64,000 bases of DNA from Parietaria judaica (GCA_954871525.1 OX940860.1:52502724-52566723), one strand, 5' to 3'; numbered from the stretch's first letter, positions 47,383-57,814 are shown. Notes: generated by a model not told the origin, from the sequence alone. Numbers and translations are program-made.

Positions 47383-47949
47383 TCATTTCAGAAACTTAAG
47401 GCAAGAACGTTTGTTATGGCCTAATTTACCACATGCTCCACAATGAAGTGACTTCTTGAATTGTTCACCGTTTGAAGGAATTCTTTTTTTCTTCGGTCTT
47501 CCTGCTTGCCTCCTTACTTCGGGGGGTAAAGTGTCTGGACATAATGTGTCCTGAACACTTGAAGTGTTACATAAGTTCTCTGAATAAGTTTCGTATCCAC
47601 TTGGATATATACCTCCTGCATAATAGTACATAAAGTGTTAAATAAATTCTATGAAAAATGTTTTAAACTAAATGGGCATTACCTCCTGCATAAATGGCTA
47701 AATAAGCCTCCCTAGTGTAAAATCTTGACATGTAGACTTTAGGATCACACCTAATCCTCCAGAATGAAGCCATAGCATGAGTACACAGAAAATCGTCTAT
47801 TTGCCAAACAATACACGTGCACGTCTGGCAGCTCAGGTTAACAACATATTGTGAGCCTTTATCAGTGACTTCATATTCGCTTTCATTTATAGAATCAACC
47901 TGCATATTAAAAAAATTACAAATATATTTTCACATTTAAAATGATTATA

Positions 47950-48075
47950 CAGTCATTTGGCTAGGTGTAACTATAATTACATAACTGGAGATACGTAAAA
48001 GTAACTGTAGTTATTAGCGTAACTGGAGTTACGTAAGCGTAACTGAAGTTACGTAAAAGTAACTGTATGTATATA
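47950..48075. repeat. GTAACT/AGTTAC palindromic array, mudrA intron
   Basis: Four to five units such as GTAACTGTAGTTA and GTAACTGAAGTTACGTAAAA in the intron between exons B and C. Confidence 0.88.
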
Positions 48076-48929
48076 TAATTAATGAATAAAAAAAGTAAAG
48101 AAAACACTTACGATTAACGTTCGTGCCAATTCTTCTTGGACATCCATCTTCAGTTCTGCTTGTGGGGTCAACCTCATACGCATCGACGCTCCCTCTAGTC
48201 TATGTTTATTATACCAATTTTGACAGAGCTTTCTGTAAGACTCGACCAATGAAATAATAGGTCGGTCTCTTGCTTCTCTCAAAACTGAATTAAGACATTC
48301 CGAGATATTTGTTGTCATTATGTCATAGCGTCTTTGAGTGCTATATAATTTTGCCCACTTGGTTGGATCGGTGTCTTGCAAATACGGTTCGATTCGTGCA
48401 TCGATGGTCGACATCTCCTTCATATAATGATCAAATTCTCTTCTCGTACATGCCAATGCGCACTTGGAGAAGAAATAATCAATAGAAGAGTTCTTAAAAT
48501 GGCTTAGAAGATTTCTGGACAAGTGCTGTTTACATACACCTTGAGCAACTTCTGGATAAACTGACGTAATCGCTCTCGGAATTGAATCTTTGCGGTCATA
48601 TATGATGTATAAACTTTCGCACTCTCCAATAGCATTCTTCAATGCTCAAAGAACCAAAGCCAAGAAGCATTATTCTCTGAATCCACTATAAAAAATGCGA
48701 TAGGTAATATGTGATTTTCGCCATCCATCGATGCTGCCATAAGTAGCGTACCTTTGTACTTGTTTTTCAGAAATGTTCCGTCTACAGATAGTACAGGCCT
48801 ACAATGTCTCCATCCATTGATCGATTCCCCAAAACTGAGAAAGAAGTACTTGAATCGACCATGGTTGTCGGAACTAAACGCTGTATAGGTACCTACACAA
48901 TAAAATGTTAGTATAAAATGTTAGTAAAC

Positions 48930-49260
48930 TTTACACTGTAACTTCAGTTACTATTATGTAATTGTAGTTACATAAAAGTAATTATTCTTACATAACGGTA
49001 ACTGCAGTTACCTTTATGTAACTTATATTACAACTAAGTAATTCTGGTTACACATATGATATTTAATCATATTTGAAATAATATAACAACAGTTACATAA
49101 GTGTAACTACAGTTACAAAAGTGTAACTGCAGTTACAAAAGTAGAACTGCAGTTACATAAGTGTAACTATAGATACACGATTGTAACTGCACTTACTTAA
49201 GTGTAACTTTAGTACACTATTGTAACTGTAGTTACAAGTTACACTTATGTAATAACTAGT
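48930..49260. repeat. GTAACT/AGTTAC palindromic array, mudrA intron
   Basis: More than ten units, the cleanest at 49088-49185 (GTAACTACAGTTACAAAAGT and similar), filling the intron between exons A and B. Confidence 0.92.
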
Positions 49261-49928
49261 AAAAACAAAGTAAGTAATTTTACCAGTGTTTTTCGCTTTT
49301 AACGCTTCTGCATACTTAGGTAGCATTGCATACGAATCCTCCGCACTTCCTTGCATGGAATCTAAAGTTAATTCCTTGGCCTTCCTTGCCGTATAATAGC
49401 TAATTTCTACTCCATGTTCTTTTCGCATCGTCTTGATTATTTGCTTCGGAGAAATGGATTCAACTTCCTCTTCTTCAACAAACGCAGTTTTCAAGCATTC
49501 CTTGACAACGACAGCGTTTGCATGCGGGTGCTTAGTACTGGTTACCGTCCTCACGCATGAGTGTGTTTTATTGTATGATTTAATCCTCCATGTTGTTGAG
49601 CCATTGTAGTCCGTTGAAGAATGCATTTTCCACGTACAACCGACACTCGAACATTTGATTTCGAACCGACATGTATCAGTATTTGTAGTCGTAAACGAGA
49701 AGTTTCTTTTGATTGCAATCATGCGCATAATGTTTTGCAAATGCTTCTTCGATTTGAACATGTTACCCTTTTCCACGTCAAACAATTTTTGGGAAATGCT
49801 CGACGGTTACATCGTCTATAAATACGTTGGAAGAACTGCCATTTAGATCTTCACTAGTTAATGCATAAGATTCGGACCTACCGAATTGCCCTGTAACAAT
49901 AGTAATTTTTAAATTTATTATATAACTG

Positions 49929-50627
49929 CCATATTTGAAATAATGTAACTGCAGTTACATAAGTGTAACTTCAGATACAAACGTGTAACTTCAGTTATAT
50001 AAGTGTAACTGTAGTTACAAGTTACCCTTATGTAATAACTAAAATTAAAATTGTGTAGAAAATAAGAGTTCTTAATATGATATTACAATAATATCATAAC
50101 TTAAAGATTGGAATATCATGGTTGGCCAAATTTTGATTGTGTGACGATCTCGATGATCCGTCGGAGGCCGACATTAATGAACCTACACAAAATAAGATTT
50201 TCCATTAAACTCGTGTAATAATATTTTTGTTGTCTAAGGTGAAATTTGACATTTTCACCTTAGTAACATATGACATTAATAACAGCCATATTTGAAATAA
50301 TGTAACAGCAGCAACATAAGTGTAACTGCAGTTACATAAGTGTAACTTCAGATACAAACGTGTAACTTCAGTTACATAAGTGTAACTGTAGTTACAAGTT
50401 ACCCTTATGTAATAGGGCTTTTTAAAATTGTGTAGAAAATAAGAGTTCTTAATCTGATAATACAATAATATCATAACTTAAAGATTGGAATACCATGGTT
50501 GGCCAAATTTTGAGTGTGCGACGATCTCGATGATCCGTCGGAGGCCGACATTAATGAACCTACACAAAATAAGATTTTCCATTAAACTCGTGTAATAATA
50601 TTTTTGTTTTCTAAGGTGAAATTTGAT
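49929..50627. repeat. Direct tandem duplication at the 5' end of the mudrA gene
   Basis: Copy 1 (49929-50250) and copy 2 (50285-50627) are over 90% alike by eye. Each contains a cluster of the 20-bp palindromic repeat and a short ORF segment. On the minus strand that segment reads MSASDGSSRSSH...NLANHDIPIFK (ATG at 50174 in copy 1), so a putative first exon has been duplicated. Confidence 0.9.
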
Positions 50628-51210
50628 TATAATTTAAAAGTCGGGGGCTCTTCAACTCCTTTTGGGGTCGCTGAACGTCGTTCCCGACACCAATGGCCTT
50701 CTCATGGACGGAAATGAGCAGAGACACGTCTATTTCGACACAAAGAAATTCTATCGGAGAAATAAAAAGGGAATACAATGTTACATTTACAGGAAACAAA
50801 GAATCAGTTGGAGAATTATCCCAAATTCTTGCAAAAACGAAAGGAGGAAGATCATCAAACCTCTTGCAAATCAAACGACGAACGCAGCTTCGAAGCTCTA
50901 TGGCGGAAGATCACAGAGAAGATTCAAGCGAGCGAGTTCCTGCACAAAACAAGATCCTGTCACGAAACGCCAGGTCTGGTTCGAAAAAAAACTTTTTTTT
51001 CTCGGCGAACTTTCTCGGCAGCCAAACAGCGCATTCCTCAAAATCAATGAAAATGAACCTGGAGAAGATGATGGAATCGCATGCAATCGCAGAGAATCTA
51101 GACGTGATCGAAACCCTAGCTTCTCAAGGAATCGCAAGGAATCGAAGGCTTCGAAGAAGAATGGAGCTCGAAGAAGAAGAATGGAACTCGAAGGCTGTCG
51201 TCGAATGTGA
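50628..51210. other. Right-arm GC-richer segment of the MuDR-like element
   Basis: Both strands are open in several frames, but no protein is recognised. By position it is probably the mudrA promoter and leader. Purine-rich repeats such as GAAGAAGAATGGA are present near 51150-51185. Confidence 0.5.
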
Positions 51211-51366
51211 TTAGGGTATAATTGTCCATATAAGACCAAATGAGTGTTTATTTAATTATGGTAAACTTTTGAGTGTTTTTTTTAAAAAAAAAATTCACCT
51301 AACTTGAGTACTTTGCTAAAAAGCCCTTAGTTTTACGGGAAGAATTACTCAATATAATATTTTTAA

Positions 51367-52919
51367 GAATGAGCTAAAAATGCCCATTTGTGACTCAATG
51401 TTTCAAAAAAATGCCCAAACCTATTTTTGGTAATTAAAACCATTAACTAATGGAAATATGGACCAATATACCCTTCTTTTTTTAAATATCAAATAATTAA
51501 TCATCCTTAATTGTAGCAACAATAAGGATTCAACCACGTTATTTAAATACAAATTTCTTTCCTTTATTATAAATTAATTAATCTTCCTATTTTGTAGCAA
51601 AAATAAGGATTGTAGTTATACTTTTTGAATTATACGCTGCAAATAATAATTCAACGTCAAAATTAAATTAATTTTAATATATAAGCGCTGAAAATTATAA
51701 AGCAAATGAGAAAAAAGTCTATTATAGTTACACATTGGTAAATTAATGTAACTAGAATTACACATTGAGCAAATGAGAAAAAAGTCTATTATAGTTACAC
51801 ATTGGTAAATTAATGTAACTATAATTACACATTGATAACTGTAGTTATATTTACGTATATGTAATATGAGTTACTTATTCGTAATTATAGTTATGTATAC
51901 GTAAAATGAGTTACTCGTTCCTAATTATAGTTACGTAATTGTAACTATAATTACATTTACGTAATTGTAACTATAATTACATTTACGATTCTGTAATTAG
52001 AATTACAATTATAGTGTTTCGATCCTAAACATTCTAACACAGATACATTTACGTAATAGTAACTATAATTACATTTACGATTCTGTAATTAGAATTACGA
52101 TTATAGTGTTTTGATCCCTAAACACCCGAACACAGATACATTTACGTAACTGTAATTATAATTACATTTACGATTCTATAATTAGAATTACGATTATAAT
52201 GTTTAGATCCCTAAATACCAGTAACATCAAATACCCTACACGAGGAAATGGTTCGAGACGATCTCGGAGATGGTTTTCCCGGCGAGGGAGCAAAACTCGG
52301 AGCGGGTCTACTCGCCGTGGGAGAGCGGGTCGACCTCGCCGAGGATGTGGTGCGGGACGCTTCGGCGGTCGGCGACGGGGAACGAGAGAGAAAGGTCGAA
52401 GCTTCGGCGGTCGATGCAGGACGGCGACGGCGCGACGGAAGAAGGAGACACTCTGCTTCTTTTGGAGTGTGATTCTGGACAGGACCGCCATGGATGTGAG
52501 CAAGAGCGTTCGTGAGCCTATGATCTTGAGCGAGGTAATGAAACCCGGGTGAGAATCAGAGGCAGCGAGTAGGCTCTGATCGGAGACGCCATTGACGAGC
52601 TTGGAGGCTTTCGCCATGGTTGTGATCGTGAAGAAGGAGTGAGAGAATGATTAAATAAGAGGATATTTTTTTGAAAAGTATCATAATTATATGATATCCT
52701 AATTAATAGGTAGAATTTGTCAATCATAATTATAGGAAAAAGTAATTTCGAAATTAAAATATATTATTAATAAATATTATACGAAAATTAATAATTATAA
52801 TTAACATTAGGGTTAATATGGTCCAAAAAAGTTTATTAATGGGTATAAATTAGTTTTATAAAATTATGGGCATTTCTCTTAAACTTTAGAAGTATTTTGA
52901 GCATTTGGTGGGGTTTGTA
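51367..52919. mobile_element. Non-autonomous MULE with perfect 9-bp TSD, adjacent to the MuDR-like element
   Basis: Perfect TATTTTTAA duplications at 51358-51366 and 52920-52928. The arms contain AAATGCCCATTTG, TGCCCAAACC and GACCAATATACCC on the left and their inverse on the right. They are homologous to the element at 27816-29252. The left arm also carries the 20-bp palindromic motif (51725-52190). A GC-rich core at 52240-52640 has an open minus-strand reading (52617-52168, starting MAKASKLVNGVSDQSLL) that could be a captured gene fragment, but I do not recognise it. Confidence 0.9.
51725..52190. repeat. GTAACT(A)TAATTAC palindromic array in the left arm of the MULE
   Basis: Units such as GTAACTATAATTACATTTAC repeat with a 20-bp period at 51940-51985. 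Two larger blocks ending in GATTATAGTGTTTNGATCC recur at about 51985, 52080 and 52160. Confidence 0.88.
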
Positions 52920-53571
52920 TATTTTTAATACTTTGGTACCTCTGGTTCATCGTCGTTTATCACACATAATTTTGAAGCTTCTCTTACATTTTAGGTGTCG
53001 TTTTCTCAAAACAAATAGTAATAAGTTCCCAAAAAAACTTAATGGTGGCAAGAAACTGAGAGTGATGTATTAACTATTCGTGTCGTTTCCTCCAAAACGG
53101 AGAGTGAGAGTGAGAGGAGAATCGGGTTTCCATTCAAGCAAGCAAGCCGATCTTCAATGGTTTTCAGAGCTCGATTCTGTACTGTTGCTTCGTCTTCAAC
53201 TTCGCAAGCTTCTTTGACACCCAAACTCTCTTCGCTGTTAGTGTCGGAAACCCCCGAAGCTTCACCACCACTCACTTCTTCTGAACCCAGAGCCCACTCC
53301 CATGTCTCCCCGGAGCTCCGACGCTTTCTTGGCTCTGACTTCAAGCCGTGTGACGTCACACCCTCTCAGGCTCTTCGCTTTCTCGACGACATGCTTCGCC
53401 TCAAACCGACCCCTCCATTGCCCGCGTTCAACTGTTTGATTGTCTCTCTCGCTCGGAAACAGCGTTTCTCTGAAGGTATTTCGCTATTCTCTCGGATGAT
53501 CTCCAATGGAATTTCGCCCAACTTTCTCACTCTAAATGTTCTCATAAATGTTCTCATGACTGTCTGTGTAA

Positions 53572-54401
53572 TTTAGGGGTGAAAATTTTGTACTCGGTTC
53601 CCGGTTTTGTCCCGGTTCTGGTCCCGATACCGGACCGTTTTTGGCAAAAAAATCAGTTTTTTCTTTTTACTATAACCTAAAAAGGGATGTACCGGTTCTG
53701 GTTTGAAAAACCAAAACCAAAACCAATTCAAAATCTGAAATTCTCGGTTTTCTTGTCCCGGTTCTGGTTTTATGTCGTTTTGTTATAAGTTTGTCGTTTT
53801 TTTAGCATGTCATTTCTTATAAGTCGTTTACTATTAGGGTTTTAATCCATTATTATTTTTTTCAGCCCACTATTTTAACATGTCATTTATTTTTCAGTCA
53901 TTACTCGGTATTTTATTTAACATGTCATTTCTTATACGTCGTTTTGTTATAAAAAATAATTTGTTTGTACCCGGTAATTACTATTTAGCATTTTAGACTC
54001 GATTTTTTGCACTTAGATTTGGATTTGGCATTGTGAAGTTCACGACGTGAACTCGGATCTTGCATTTGTTTATTTTGTATTTTGCTTTTGTACTCGGATT
54101 TGGTATTTTACATTTTGGATTTACTCGGATTTGGTAATTTGCATGTTGGATTTGGTTTTTTTCATGTTTCTATCTTGGATTTTGTCCCGGATTTGTCTCG
54201 GTTTTTGTCCTGAATTTTGGTCCTAAAAAAATCGGGATTTTAATCGGTGTCCTGGTCCCGGTCCCGGTTCTGATTTAAAACAAAAACAAGGATTTTTCAG
54301 AACCAGAACCAAAACAGGGACAGAAAACTGTGTCCTGATTTTTCCGGGACAGGGACAAAAAATAGTCAAATTCCCGATTCCCAGTTCTGGTTTCAGCCCT
54401 A
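53572..54401. mobile_element. hAT-like MITE with TAGGG(G/C)TGAAA ends inside the PPR gene
   Basis: Left end TTTAGGGGTGAAAAT, inverted right end TAGGGCTGAAACC. Flanking octamers CTGTGTAA (53564-53571) and CTGTGTAT (54402-54409) match at seven of eight. The interior repeats CCCGGTTCTGGT and ACTCGGATTTGG motifs and has no coding capacity. Confidence 0.85.
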
Positions 54402-54573
54402 CTGTGTATGGAAGATACGATTGTAGAGGCCCATAAGCTGATCGAGGTTATGCTCAAGATGGGTTGTGAGCCTAATGATATCACTTTTGGAACAATGATC
54501 GACGTTTTGCGTCGAACAGGAAATGTTAACGTTGCGGTCAAGTTGCTCGAAGAAATGTCAAGCAAAAGTGATG

Positions 54574-56079
54574 AGATTGGCCTTACTGTCTTGAAGCCCA
54601 ATGCTGTAATGTATGCATCGGTTATGGATGGCCTATGCAAAGAAGGACGGGTCAAGGAAGCAGAGAAGCTTTTTGCAAAGATGAAAGTTGCCGGGATTTC
54701 GCCGACCTTAGTCACTCTAAACGTTCTGATGAACTGCCATTGCAATATGAATCACGTCTTTGACGCTTTCGTAGCCTTAGGATTCTTGTTCAGGAACGGC
54801 TTCATGCCAGATACTGTGACTTATACGTGTTTGATTAGAGGTCTGTGTATGGAAGATAGGATTGTAGAGGCCCACAAGCTGATAAAGGTTATGTTCAAGA
54901 TGGGTTGTAAGCCAAATGAAATGACTTTTGGGACAATGATCAAAGGATTGTGTAGGACGGGAAACACTGACGTTGCGGTCAAGCTGCTCGAAGAAATGTC
55001 AAGCAGAAGTGAAGAGATTGGTGTTGCTCTTTTAAAACCAAATGTTGTTATGTACAACTCAGTTATCGATGGGCCCAGATTGGCCTTACGGTCTTGAAGC
55101 CCAATGCTGTAATGTATGCATCGGTTATGGATGTCCTATGCAAAGAAGGACGGGTCAAGGAAGCAGAGAAGCTTTTTGCAAAGATGAAAGTTGCCGGGAT
55201 TTCGCCGACCTTAGTCACTCTAAACGTTCTGATGAACTGCCATTGCAATATGAATCACGTCTCTGACGCTTTCGTAGCCTTGGGATTCTTGTTCAGGAAC
55301 GGCTTCATGCCCGATACTGTGACTTATACGTGTTTGATTAGAGGTCTGTGTATGGAAGATAGGATTGTAGAGGCCCACAAGCTGATAAAGGTTATGTTCA
55401 AGATGGGTTGTAAGCCAAATGAAATGACTTTTGGGACAATGATCAAAGGATTGTGTAGGACGGGAAACACTAACGTTGCGGTCAAGCTGCTCGAAGAAAT
55501 GTCAAGCAGAAGTGAAGAGATTGGTGTTGCTCTTTTAAAACCAAATGTTGTTATGTACAACTCAGTTATCGATGGGCCCAGATTGGCCTTACTGTCTTGA
55601 AGCCCAATGCTGTAATGTATGCATCGGTTATGGATGTCCTATGCAAAGAAGGACGGGTCAAGGAAGCAGAGAAGCTTTTTGCAAAGATGAAAGTTGCCGG
55701 GATTTCGCCGAGCTTAGTCACTCTAAATGTTCTGATGAACTGCCATTGCAATATGAATCACGTCTTTGACGCTTTCGTAGCCTTGGGATTCTTGTTCAGG
55801 AACGGCTTCATGCCCGATACTGTGACTTATACGTGTTTGATTAGAGGTCTGTGTATGGAAGATAGGATTGTAGAGGCCCACAAGCTGATAAAGGTTATGT
55901 TCAAGATGGGTTGTAAGCCAAATGAAATGACTTTTGGGACAATGATCAAAGGATTGTGTAGGACGGGAAACACTGACGTTGCGGTCAAGCTGCTCGAAGA
56001 AATATCAAGCAGAAGTGAAGAGATTGGTGTTGCTCTTTTAAAACCAAATGTTGTTATGTACAACTCAGTTATCGATGGG
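54574..56079. repeat. 503-bp tandem triplication within the PPR gene
   Basis: Copies start at 54574, 55077 and 55580 (period exactly 503 bp) and differ by about 1% by eye. Each covers about four to five PPR repeats. Junctions read GATGGGCCCAGATTGGCC, joining the end of a YNSVIDG repeat to an upstream point. Because 503 is not a multiple of three, each junction shifts the frame and leads to a TGA within a few codons. Confidence 0.95.
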
Positions 56080-57494
56080 CTCTGCAAAGAAGGACGAGTC
56101 AAGGAAGCTAGGGAGATTTTTGCGAAGATGAAAGCTGCTGGGATTTCCCCGACTGTGATAACTTATAATTGCTTGATTCATGGATTGTGCTTTGCGGATA
56201 AATGGGACTTTGCAAAGCGCTTGTTCGCTAAGATGGTTGATCAAGGCGTGAGGCCTAATCTGGTGACTATGAATGTGTGGATTGAGGCGCTCTCGAAGAA
56301 AGGATTGTTGGAAGAAGCGTGTAGAATGCTGGAGATGTTGATCCAGAGCGGAGTGAAACCTGATCAATTTTCATACAACAGTTTGCTAGTCGGCCTCACC
56401 CGAGCTGGCAACTTTAAGGACGCCAAAAAGCTATTTCATTCCATGGCTGCTAATGGCTGTGCACCTACTTCTTGTAGCTACAACGTGCTGATCCACGCTA
56501 ATTTAATGAAGAAAAAGGTCGATGAAGCTCTAGGGCTCTTTCGGGAAATGATTCCCAGTGGCGTAAAACCCACTGTTGAGACGTACACTAGCTTGTTGGG
56601 AGGTCTGTTTCGTTTTGGTAGAGGTTTGGAAGCGCATAAGTTGTTCAACGAAATGGCGGTTATTGGTTTGACACCAGACTCGACGACGTATCTAACCTTT
56701 ATCAACGGTTTGTGTATGGATAACTGTCCCGCTGAGGCTTTAGAGCTTTTTCAGACCCTGGAATATCGCAAGTTCAAACTTAACATCGACATTGTAAACA
56801 GCCTTATGAACGGATTGAGCAAAACGGGAAGATTTGAAGCAGCATGGGAACTTTTCACAGGGCTGGGGAAACGAGGCTTGGTGGCTAATTATATAACGTA
56901 TACTACGATGATCCAAGGGCTCTGCAAAGAGGACAAGTTAGAAGAGGCAAATGAATTGTTTCTCAAGATGGAGCGCAAGGGTTGTACCCGAACGACTACA
57001 ACTTATAATATATTGATGCGCGGTTTCTTCTTAAATAACGAGTTGCCAAAAGTGGAGGAGCTTCTTCACGAGATGGCCGAGAAAGGGTGTCAACCAGATA
57101 AGTGCACATTCTTAATTGTCATTAAATTGGTCATGAAGGATGAGAAATATCGCAACTCGCTTAGTTCGCTTCCGACATTTCATCAAACCACATTGTCAGG
57201 TAACACTCCCGCGAAGGACTTACAGTAGTTTTTTGCAAAAAGAAAGAAGAATAGTGAAAAAAGAAAGGGTATTTATATTTGATGTAAAGAAAATGTTTGC
57301 TTTTTTGAAGCAAGGAATATAAAGATTCAGAGTTGTATAATTTAGCTTTTCCTACTTGTAAATCCCGGTGTGTCTTATAGGATAATGTTAGGTCCCAAGG
57401 GCAATTAGGGTATTTCTTTAATTATGTTTTCTCTATGTACATATTTCTTTTACCGTCCGTCTCGTTGGGCAATGGTTTCTCTCCGATTCATTCA

Positions 57495-57611
57495 ATGGCG
57501 CCCAAGGCAGCAGAGAAGAAGCCTGCGGAGGAGAAGAAGGCCATGGCCGAAAAGACTCCGGCGGAGAAGAAGCCCAAGGCCGGCAAGAAGCTCCCAAAGG
57601 AAGCCGCCTCC
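57495..57611 (+). pseudogene. Histone H2B 5' fragment (N-terminal tail only)
   Basis: From the ATG at 57495 the translation is MAPKAAEKKPAEEKKAMAEK then TPAEKKPKAGKKLPKEAASS. This is the Lys/Ala-rich tail of plant histone H2B. The similarity stops at a CT microsatellite (57612-57662) exactly where the histone fold should begin. No fold residues follow, so it is a truncated relic, possibly a captured fragment. Confidence 0.88.
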
Positions 57612-57662
57612 TCTCTTTCTCTCTCTCACTCTCTCTTTCTGTCTCTCTCTCTCTCATCATCT
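57612..57662. repeat. (CT)n microsatellite
   Basis: CTCTCTTTCTCTCTCTC-type imperfect run directly after the H2B fragment. Confidence 0.9.
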
Positions 57663-57814
57663 CAAAGCTTATCCTCCGAACACTAACAATTGGTTCGTCT
57701 CCAATCAAGTAGGATGATTTTCAAATTCGAATTTTGAAAAGGAAAATGATTGAATAATTTTTAATTTATAATAACAACAATCCGGTACGTTACGAACCAA
57801 AATATACTTTTAAG

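Larger units (their letters stand above)
47383..49890 (-). pseudogene. mudrA: mudrA-like MULE transposase, four main exons, two single-base breaks
   Basis: Minus-strand exons inferred as 49890-49284, 48902-48112, 47899-47693 and 47615-47383, with GT-AG introns. Exon A has the MuDR N-terminal zinc domain (FKSKKHLQNIMRMIAIKRNF, then CRFEIKC...GCTWKMH and NKTHSC). Exon B carries the DDE core: VDGTFLKNKYKGTLLMAA for the first Asp, IIYDRKDSI for the second, and TNISECLNSVLREARDRPI for Glu. Exon C has a SWIM zinc finger (CQTCTC...CTHA). Exon D ends with a CCHC knuckle (CGACGKLGHNKRSC). Two single-base losses break the frame: in an A run (T5 on plus, 49786-49790) and near 48643. The true 5' end is uncertain; a duplicated short exon encoding MSASDGSSRSS lies upstream. 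Apart from these two sites the enzyme looks complete. Confidence 0.9.
42101..51326. mobile_element. MuDR-like autonomous-type MULE with two convergent genes (DUF1985 gene and mudrA-like)
   Basis: The terminal inverted repeats are about 110 bp and divergent but colinear. Left starts GGGCTTATTAACAAAACC and continues with GTACTCAAGG and ACACTCATTT. The inverted right end starts GGGCTTTTTAGCAAAGTACT and continues with CACTCAAAAGTTTACC and ACACTCATTT. Inside are a plus-strand ten-exon DUF1985 gene and a minus-strand mudrA-like transposase, converging at 46.2-47.4 kb. This is the arrangement of maize mudrA/mudrB, with a DUF1985 gene in place of mudrB. No clear 9-bp TSD was found. All spacers and most introns carry the 20-bp palindromic repeat described separately. 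Confidence 0.85.
53157..57228 (+). pseudogene. P-class PPR gene (Rf-like), disrupted by a MITE and out-of-frame duplications
   Basis: The start at 53157 encodes MVFRARFCTVASSSTSQASL, an organelle-targeting-like leader, and runs to about 53570. An 830-bp MITE interrupts it there. PPR coding resumes at 54408, and a 503-bp unit is present three times in tandem, shifting the frame at each junction. The last open stretch (about 55606-57228) has roughly 12 canonical 35-residue repeats, for example YNSVIDGLCKEGRVKEAREI, YNCLIHGLCFADKWDFAKRL and YTTMIQGLCKEDKLEEANEL, and the usual C-terminal KLVMKDEKYRNSL. Intact homologues are RNA-binding proteins of mitochondria or plastids, some being restorers of fertility. 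Because the leader and the repeats are in different frames, this locus cannot make a targeted full-length PPR as read. No intron that would rescue it is obvious. Confidence 0.88.

Noticed and set aside
48690..48695. Frameshift in the transposase at an A6 run
   Set aside because: On careful reading of the minus strand the T6 run keeps the AFFIVDSEN frame, so no break is needed there.
42101..51326. A 9-bp TSD for the large MuDR-like element
   Set aside because: No matching nonamers were found at either plausible boundary; the right flank is also altered by the adjacent MULE insertion.
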